A DNA stretch of 64,000 nt from Fuerstiella sp. GTDB lineage: Bacteria; Planctomycetota; Planctomycetia; Planctomycetales; Planctomycetaceae. Every line of letters starts with the position of its first letter. Position 1 is the first letter of the stretch. The position numbers and the translations under genes were made by a program. Under the pieces are notes generated by a model. That model was not told where the DNA came from and searched no databases. It saw nothing but the letters and a program-made list of their open reading frames with translations. The stretch covers positions 1 to 64,000 of the forward strand of contig JALHMY010000018.1 of NCBI GenBank assembly GCA_022843805.1. The letters are read 5' to 3'. Below are positions 59,497-64,000 of this stretch, piece by piece.

Positions 59497-59645
59497 CTGA
59501 TCGTTGACGGCAATTGCCCGCCTGTTGCTGCTGCTTCTGACGCTCCGCTGAACAACGGTGTTGATTTTTGCACTGACTGATAGATTCCCCAGCACAACGG
59601 CAGGGTAATCCAGATCCAGGCAAAGATGAGAGTCAGTTTTTTCAT
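59493..59645 (-). CDS. Small-subunit membrane peptide of the MFS carrier, not in the ORF track
   Basis: Fifty residues: MKKLTLIFAWIWITLPLCWG, then IYQSVQKSTPLF and a Ser/Ala/Gly-rich end. One membrane helix carries the W-x-W-[IV]-x-[IL]-P-L-x-W-G-[VI]-Y-x-[ST] signature of the small proteins annotated as MFS (oxalate/formate-type) small subunits. It starts 3 bases after the MFS stop and its own stop overlaps the next start (ATGA). The three genes therefore form a tightly coupled operon. It is too short for the supplied ORF track. Confidence 0.8.
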   Translation of the reverse strand: MKKLTLIFAWIWITLPLCWGIYQSVQKSTPLFSGASEAAATGGQLPSTIR

Positions 59646-59648
59646 GGG

Positions 59649-60974
59649 TCAGGCTTTTGAAGTTTCAGGGTGATGGTGCTTCGGATGAACTGGTCGCACC
59701 AGCAGATTGGCGACGAGTCCGATGATCAGCAATCCGGCCATCAGGTACATCGTGAAGTTGTAGGCTTCGGGCTTTGGCACTCCGGCTTCAATACGGGCGG
59801 TGGAGATGTAATTGACCAGACTGGGGCCGAGGATCGCAGCGACGGACCAGGCCGTGATGAGCCGACCATGAATCGCACCGATTTGGTGCGTACCAAACAG
59901 ATCACGAAGGTACGCCGGAATCGTTGCGAAACCGCCACCATACATGGTAATGATGATTGAAGTGACGATGACGAAGACGGCTCTGTTTTGCACATTCTGC
60001 GTCCACGGCACTATGCAGTACAGAATCGTCCCGAGGAGGAAATAGATGCAGTAGACGGCTTTCCGTCCGGTGTAATCGGAAACGGATGACCAGAAGAAGC
60101 GGCCCCCCATATTAAAGATGCTCAGCAGTCCGGCAAATCCGCCACCGACAGCTGCACTGACACCAAACATGTCGGAACACATTTTCGATGCCTGTCCCAG
60201 GATGCCGATGCCGGCGCTGACGTTCATGCACAATACGACCCACAGGCACCAGAACTGCGGCGTCTTCCATGCGACGTCAACGGCAACATTTGCGCTGGTA
60301 ATCATTGGATTCGCCTGCCGCCGCGGCTCCCACCCTGCCGGTTTCCAGCCCTCGGGCGGGACTCGGATACTCAATGCACCGAACAGCATGGAGACGGCAT
60401 AGAGACATGCCATAGCAATGAATGCCTCGGCGACCCCTGTCGATGTGGCTGATTTGAAATAATCCATGAGCTTCACGCCAAGAGGTGCACCGATGAGAGC
60501 ACCGCCTCCGAATCCCATGATTGCCATGCCGGTGGCCATCCCCGGACGGTCGGGGAACCATTTGATCAGCGTTGAGACGGGAGAGATGTAACCGAGTCCG
60601 AGGCCGATACCGCCGATAACGCCGTAACCGATGTAAAGCAGCCACAGCATCTTCAGCTTCACACCGATGGCGGAAATGAGCAGACCACCGCAAAAGCAAA
60701 AGCAGCTGGCCACCATCGCTTTTCGCGGCCCGCTTCGCTCGATCCACTTCCCAAACATTGCCGCCGAAATGCCCAGCATGAAGAGTGCGATGGAGTAAAT
60801 CCAGCCAACCTGGGGTATTGTCCAGCCATCCCCGGCCTGCGTGAGCGGCACATTGAAAACACTGAATCCATACACCTCGCCAATACACATGTGAACTGCG
60901 ATGGCCGCGGGTGGAACCAGCCAGCGGTTGAATCCGGGACCGGCAATGGTGGCGTCACGGGAGAGGAAAGTCAT
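59649..60974 (-). CDS. OFA-type major facilitator (oxalate/formate antiporter-like)
   Basis: Predicted 441 residues with about 12 membrane helices, for example FALFMLG-type helix IYSIALFMLGISAAMFG, GYGVIGGIGLGLGYISPVST, GMAIMGFGGGALIGAPLGV and GGFATIPAYLRDLFGTHQ. The opening RWLVPPAAIAVHMCIGEVYG-like region, the helix-4 G-x-G-x-G-x-G-Y and the A-Y-L-R-D-L-F-G-T segment are typical of the OFA family. That family exchanges small dicarboxylates or monocarboxylates (oxalate/formate in the founding member), and the substrate here is unknown. It is the first gene of a three-gene operon with a 50-residue small subunit and a 79-residue protein. No oxalate-degrading genes are in view. Confidence 0.85.
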   Translation of the reverse strand: MTFLSRDATIAGPGFNRWLVPPAAIAVHMCIGEVYGFSVFNVPLTQAGDGWTIPQVGWIYSIALFMLGISAAMFGKWIERSGPRKAMVASCFCFCGGLLISAIGVKLKMLWLLYIGYGVIGGIGLGLGYISPVSTLIKWFPDRPGMATGMAIMGFGGGALIGAPLGVKLMDYFKSATSTGVAEAFIAMACLYAVSMLFGALSIRVPPEGWKPAGWEPRRQANPMITSANVAVDVAWKTPQFWCLWVVLCMNVSAGIGILGQASKMCSDMFGVSAAVGGGFAGLLSIFNMGGRFFWSSVSDYTGRKAVYCIYFLLGTILYCIVPWTQNVQNRAVFVIVTSIIITMYGGGFATIPAYLRDLFGTHQIGAIHGRLITAWSVAAILGPSLVNYISTARIEAGVPKPEAYNFTMYLMAGLLIIGLVANLLVRPVHPKHHHPETSKA

Positions 60975-61768
60975 CGTTTAAAGTCCATTATGCACAGCGA
61001 CCAATAATCGCTGTTCTGACAGACGCAGCAGACCGGCCATAACGATCGCATTACTTCCGATGGTTCCATTGCTGGAGGAAAACACGTCTCTCGCTTCGTG
61101 AAGGTATTTGTCATTGTACCGATGCCAAACTAATTCGAACATGAACTTCCTCTTTGTATCAGGTTCAACCACTTTCAAAATCCTGGCCCCACGTAGGCGA
61201 GTCTCTCCGAGACTCGCGCATCCCGGCATCTTTCCACAACTCCCAAATCCCGCTGTCTCGGCGAGACGCCCCTATCGTGTCACTGTCCGTCCGCCCATTC
61301 ACTTTGATGGGTTGATTGCATGGTGTGTGGTGCCGTTGTTGAGTGACCATTCAATTGACGTAACTCTCTGTCGAGCTGTTTGTCATCGTGTTGAACTGTG
61401 TGAGAGTGCTACATTGAGAAAGTGTTTTCAGGAATTCATCCGCTCGTCGCGACCCGCAGAACGCAGGTTTCCGGCTGATTCGCTGCGATCTCAGCTCAAT
61501 GTTAACGATCTTTAAGAGGTGATTTCGCTTCTCACTGGGTTAGGTGACTCAACGAAAGTGAGATCCCCCAGAGTATACCATTCGGTAACACTATGCGTCA
61601 CCCATGTACACGACACAAAGGGGCTTCGCATGTTTCGCGTGGGATCAAACTGACGTGGGTCACAGCTTCGATGCATTAATCGCGTTTATGCCCGTCATTT
61701 TCTGGGGAGAGGATATGACCCTGCCCACTGGGCTCAGGCGATAGGCGCATTCAGATCGAAGACTTGAT
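60975..61768. other. Long intergenic region between two reverse-strand genes
   Basis: About 790 bases. It contains two small palindromes (61197-61217 and 61255-61267). The ORFs at 60978..61229, 61108..61515 and 61165..61350 read through these palindromes and have no domains. The MFS operon promoter should lie near 60975-61050. I see nothing else. Confidence 0.55.
61197..61267. repeat. Pair of GAGTCTC/GAGACTC palindromes
   Basis: GCGAGTCTC-TCC-GAGACTCGC is a perfect 9-bp stem at 61197-61217. GTCTC-GGC-GAGAC follows at 61255-61267. The stems share the GTCTC/GAGAC core, and together they resemble a dispersed palindromic element that yields spurious peptides such as MRESRRDSPTWG. Confidence 0.7.
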
Positions 61769-62593
61769 CTAACGGACTGCATGGATTGCTTGAGCCAATT
61801 GATTGGCCGCCGATAAGAATTCGGCATACGCTTTGGGTGGTACTTGTTGAAGCTGATAGAAGACGATTAGCGTTCCATCTTCTATTACAAGCGACAGCTT
61901 TGGGTTCCGATGAAACACTTGAAGCAGTGGAGCAGCGATCATGCGTTCTGCGGCAACGGGATCAGCACTTCCGACCCGAAAACGCTTCACGAACTCCGGG
62001 GCAGCAGGCACGCTGACTTGTTGAAAGGCCCCGAAAATCTGACTGAGTAACCGATCGCCGATACCCATCGGAAAAACAAAAAGATCGGGTAGGTGCGGCA
62101 CGAGATCAGGAAACACGACCAGCGACTCATCGGACTCAAATGAAACAGCCCCATAGTCGTAAGCATAAAAATAGTCGAGTGCAAAGTGGGGCCAGTTGTT
62201 GTCGGCCGAAGCCAGCACGTTTCTTCCTTTGGCGGAAGTCGGATTCTGCATGAAGCTAATGGACTTAAGCAGTTCCATTATCGAGCTGGATGCTTTCATG
62301 GAAAATTCGAGGTGCAACGCTCCTGCGAGTTTGGCCAGATCGACACTGCGTCGGGCTCGCTTTCGGGCTCCTCGCACCAGCAAAGCAATCGCCAGGCTTG
62401 CAACAGACCAAAATGGAGCGCTCAAACCGATGGGAGCCGATATGTTGCTGTTCCTGGTGATTTGAAAGGCAACCATCGCCACCAACAATGCGGCCACAGG
62501 AAACAGGAAAATCCCCAGTATACCCAACAAAAAAAGTCGGTTGTAAAATCGATATTCCTTACGTGCTGCTTCGATGGAATGTTCCTGATTCAT
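61769..62593 (-). CDS. Membrane protein of unknown function (DUF3137-like)
   Basis: Predicted 274 residues. Two membrane helices lie near the N-terminus, about 20-43 (LFLLGILGIFLFPVAALLVA) and 54-73 (LSAPFWSVASLAIALLV). A basic cytoplasmic linker (RGARKRARR) follows, then a globular domain with HFALDYFYAYDYG, SLVVFPDLVPHLPDLFVFP and KLSLVIEDGTLIVFYQL. The layout of two N-terminal helices and a globular domain with a DYxY-like strand recalls the DUF3137 group, but the match is weak. The start ATG at 62593 has only a partial ribosome site. Single gene by layout. Confidence 0.65.
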   Translation of the reverse strand: MNQEHSIEAARKEYRFYNRLFLLGILGIFLFPVAALLVAMVAFQITRNSNISAPIGLSAPFWSVASLAIALLVRGARKRARRSVDLAKLAGALHLEFSMKASSSIMELLKSISFMQNPTSAKGRNVLASADNNWPHFALDYFYAYDYGAVSFESDESLVVFPDLVPHLPDLFVFPMGIGDRLLSQIFGAFQQVSVPAAPEFVKRFRVGSADPVAAERMIAAPLLQVFHRNPKLSLVIEDGTLIVFYQLQQVPPKAYAEFLSAANQLAQAIHAVR

Positions 62594-62740
62594 CGATCAA
62601 CCTACCCGAGAATTCAGATGAAAAAAGCAGAATGAGCTGAAAAAAGCCGGAAGCCAGCATTCGAAAAACAATGAGCCTGATTGCAGCTCCGCAACTGAAA
62701 CACGAAACAGGATTCTACTCGCAATTACGGAATCCCACAT

Positions 62741-63124
62741 TTACTGGTCGTGAACCACATCCTCACGTCGTTGTGCGATATGCCACAGCACACCGGCGGG
62801 ATCAACTACGTAAGCGACGCGTAGTCCCCATGGCTGAATCGCCGGAGCCTTAGGCGACGACACATGGAAGCGTTTTGGCAGATCCAGCGATTCGATGTGA
62901 GACCACCATGTATCGAGGTCGTCGACCATAAGTTGCATCATACAGTTGCTTGCCCAGTTCTCGTGAAAATGTCGTTGAAGAATGAATCCTCCACTCCCGG
63001 CTTTGAATATCGCGACCTCGCTATCCAAAGTCATTTCAAATCCCAGGGCCTGATAGAATCGCCTGGATTCTTCGAAATCCTTCGTTGGCAGAAACGGCCG
63101 CACGAGTTCTGTTCCAGTTGGCAC
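62741..63124 (-). CDS. VOC-superfamily (glyoxalase/bleomycin-resistance-like) protein
   Basis: About 127 residues from a GTG at 63124, with AAGGA 8 bases upstream; the ORF track uses a TTG at 63148. It is a single VOC unit: an opening strand LVRPFLPTKDFEESRRFYQA, LGFEMTLDSEVAIFKAGSGG, the central FILQRHF, then MMQLMVDDLDTWWSHIES and a closing strand GLRVAYVVDPAGVLWHIAQR. The usual metal ligands are only partly obvious (H in the closing strand, H/E in FILQRHFHENW), so it may be a VOC enzyme or a non-catalytic binding protein. No co-transcribed neighbour. Confidence 0.85.
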   Translation of the reverse strand: MPTGTELVRPFLPTKDFEESRRFYQALGFEMTLDSEVAIFKAGSGGFILQRHFHENWASNCMMQLMVDDLDTWWSHIESLDLPKRFHVSSPKAPAIQPWGLRVAYVVDPAGVLWHIAQRREDVVHDQ

Positions 63125-63605
63125 GCCATTTGTCCTTAATGCCGACAATTAATGACGAAATTCGAATGACACGCTGGATTCTTCCGGTATCGCAGGGTGC
63201 GTTCGCATTCAGTTATTGGAAGCGTCACGTATATCACGTTATCAAACAGCCTTAGAGGTTTCAACTTGATCAGGATTGGGGTGGATTTCGTTGTTTTGAG
63301 TATGACAAGATTAGCAAACACATCGGTTTGGTAAAGTTTGACGCTGAATGTTGGCCGGGACTTGTGAGGTCCTTTTCCAGCAACCTTAATCGGTGATAAC
63401 ATGCGTAGCCCGCTGATACCCGGGATTCAATCTCAACCCCCCGGTCGGTAATCAGACCTCAGAATCGCATGGCAAAAAATGTATCAAAGTCCATCCTCAG
63501 TTAAAGCCAAGCTGGGGCTCGCTGTTGCCGAAGCGGCTGAGCGTGGATGTTGAGCGGGGAGTTGAGGGGGGCGGGGTTTGAACGAGGCAAAACGGAGGCG
63601 GCTCA
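63125..63605. other. Intergenic region before the nuclease-like gene
   Basis: About 480 bases between divergent genes. The 88-residue ORF at 63136..63402 and the 73-residue ORF at 63484..63705 have no domain pattern. GGAGG at 63594-63598 is the ribosome site of the next gene. No tRNA, riboswitch or strong hairpin was seen. Confidence 0.5.
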
Positions 63606-64000
63606 GTGACGGGACAGATTTATCTCCTTGGAGATGATGCAAAACTCCTTGAAATGCATGAGACTCCGTACGACTCGGAATCACTGCTTCAGGAACTGCT
63701 GGCAAAATATCCTAACCTGCTGGCAGGTGAGCAGATGGATCTGGCAACGCCGCGCCGATGGGTGCTGGTGTCTCGCGAGTTCGGTGTTCCTGGTGAAGAA
63801 GATGGCGCGAATCGCTGGTCTCTGGATCATCTGTTTATCGATCAGGATGGAGTGCCGACTCTGGTCGAAGTGAAACGCAGCACGGATACGCGAATTCGAC
63901 GCGAGGTTGTGGGACAGCTGCTGGACTACGCTGCCAATGCCGTCAGCTACTGGTCAGTGGAGGAAATCCGCAGTCGTTTTCAATCGCAGTGTGAGGATGA
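63606..64000 (+). CDS. PD-(D/E)XK nuclease-like protein, cut by the window edge, not in the ORF track
   Basis: The open frame begins at a GTG at 63606 with GGAGG 7 bases upstream and runs past base 64000, so only about 131 residues are seen. It reads TGQIYLLGDDAKLLEMHETP, then a block with RRWVLVSREFGV, and then the core NRWSLDHLFIDQDGVPTLVE followed by VKRSTDTRIRREVVGQLLDY and AANAVSYW. Asp in L-D-H-L-F-I-D, then the E-V-K of P-T-L-V-E-V-K, match the catalytic pattern of PD-(D/E)XK nucleases, and Q in V-V-G-Q-L-L-D-Y fits the later conserved helix. Such proteins are found alone and near restriction or defence genes. The C-terminal half and the neighbours lie outside the window, so function stays open. 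Confidence 0.75.
   Translation, partial: MTGQIYLLGDDAKLLEMHETPYDSESLLQELLAKYPNLLAGEQMDLATPRRWVLVSREFGVPGEEDGANRWSLDHLFIDQDGVPTLVEVKRSTDTRIRREVVGQLLDYAANAVSYWSVEEIRSRFQSQCED

Noticed and set aside
60978-61515. ORFs in the spacer upstream of the MFS operon
   Set aside because: They cross the GAGTCTC palindromes and yield the low-information peptide typical of such repeats.
1-64000. tRNA, rRNA or complete insertion sequence
   Set aside because: I looked for cloverleaf-like patterns, conserved rRNA blocks and transposase motifs on both strands by eye, and saw none that could be supported.

Overview
The window looks like a chromosomal segment from a planctomycete (Planctomycetota). The call rests on an N-terminal LEPR-XLL-type motif on a giant exported protein, an ECF sigma factor paired divergently with a Ser/Thr kinase carrying WD40 repeats, a VWA protein coupled to another ECF sigma factor, a PEP-CTERM remnant, and a porin-like protein of the Lpg1974 type. 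Species cannot be fixed from the sequence alone. No rRNA, tRNA, CRISPR array, complete insertion sequence or phage module was recognised.

Left part (1-35 kb): a dispersed GC-rich repeat, an outer-membrane porin-like gene, and then one uninterrupted open frame of about 30.6 kb (roughly 10,200 residues). In order, the giant protein carries the LEPR-XLL signal, seven 'ENLTGG' repeats, a very long array of alanine/glycine-rich beta-helix-like repeats, about 17 inserted 'YRYxG...DYxDTxxW' modules, a haemagglutinin-like stretch, Calx-beta-like domains, RTX-type calcium repeats and four fibronectin-III-like repeats. A SapC-family gene and an unknown gene follow on the same strand. I read these three as a candidate cell-surface (S-layer or adhesin) cassette.

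Middle part (35-53.5 kb): a histidine-kinase relic with its catalytic core deleted; a reverse-strand operon of ECF sigma factor, VWA protein (sharing ATGA with the sigma gene) and a 2,398-residue membrane protein with two related extracytoplasmic halves; a protein with an 'H-x-S-F-x-A-G...SGHYRP' domain; and a Ser/Thr kinase with WD40 repeats divergent from its ECF sigma factor. A perfect 16-bp tandem duplication lies on the two start regions of that divergent pair.

Right part (53.5-64 kb): small membrane and housekeeping-type genes (DUF202/YidH, zinc-ribbon/bPH2, an SPFH-RHH-DUF1648 trio, an OFA-type MFS carrier with a 50-residue small subunit and a coupled 79-residue protein, a VOC protein and a truncated PD-(D/E)XK-like nuclease), a small gene graveyard (ferritin and PEP-CTERM remnants), and a 4-copy 185-bp tandem array related to the repeat at the left edge. 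Three small genes absent from the supplied ORF track were recovered (57516-57695, 59493-59645, and 63606 to the edge). The window also holds at least five different palindromic or dispersed repeat families in its intergenic spaces.
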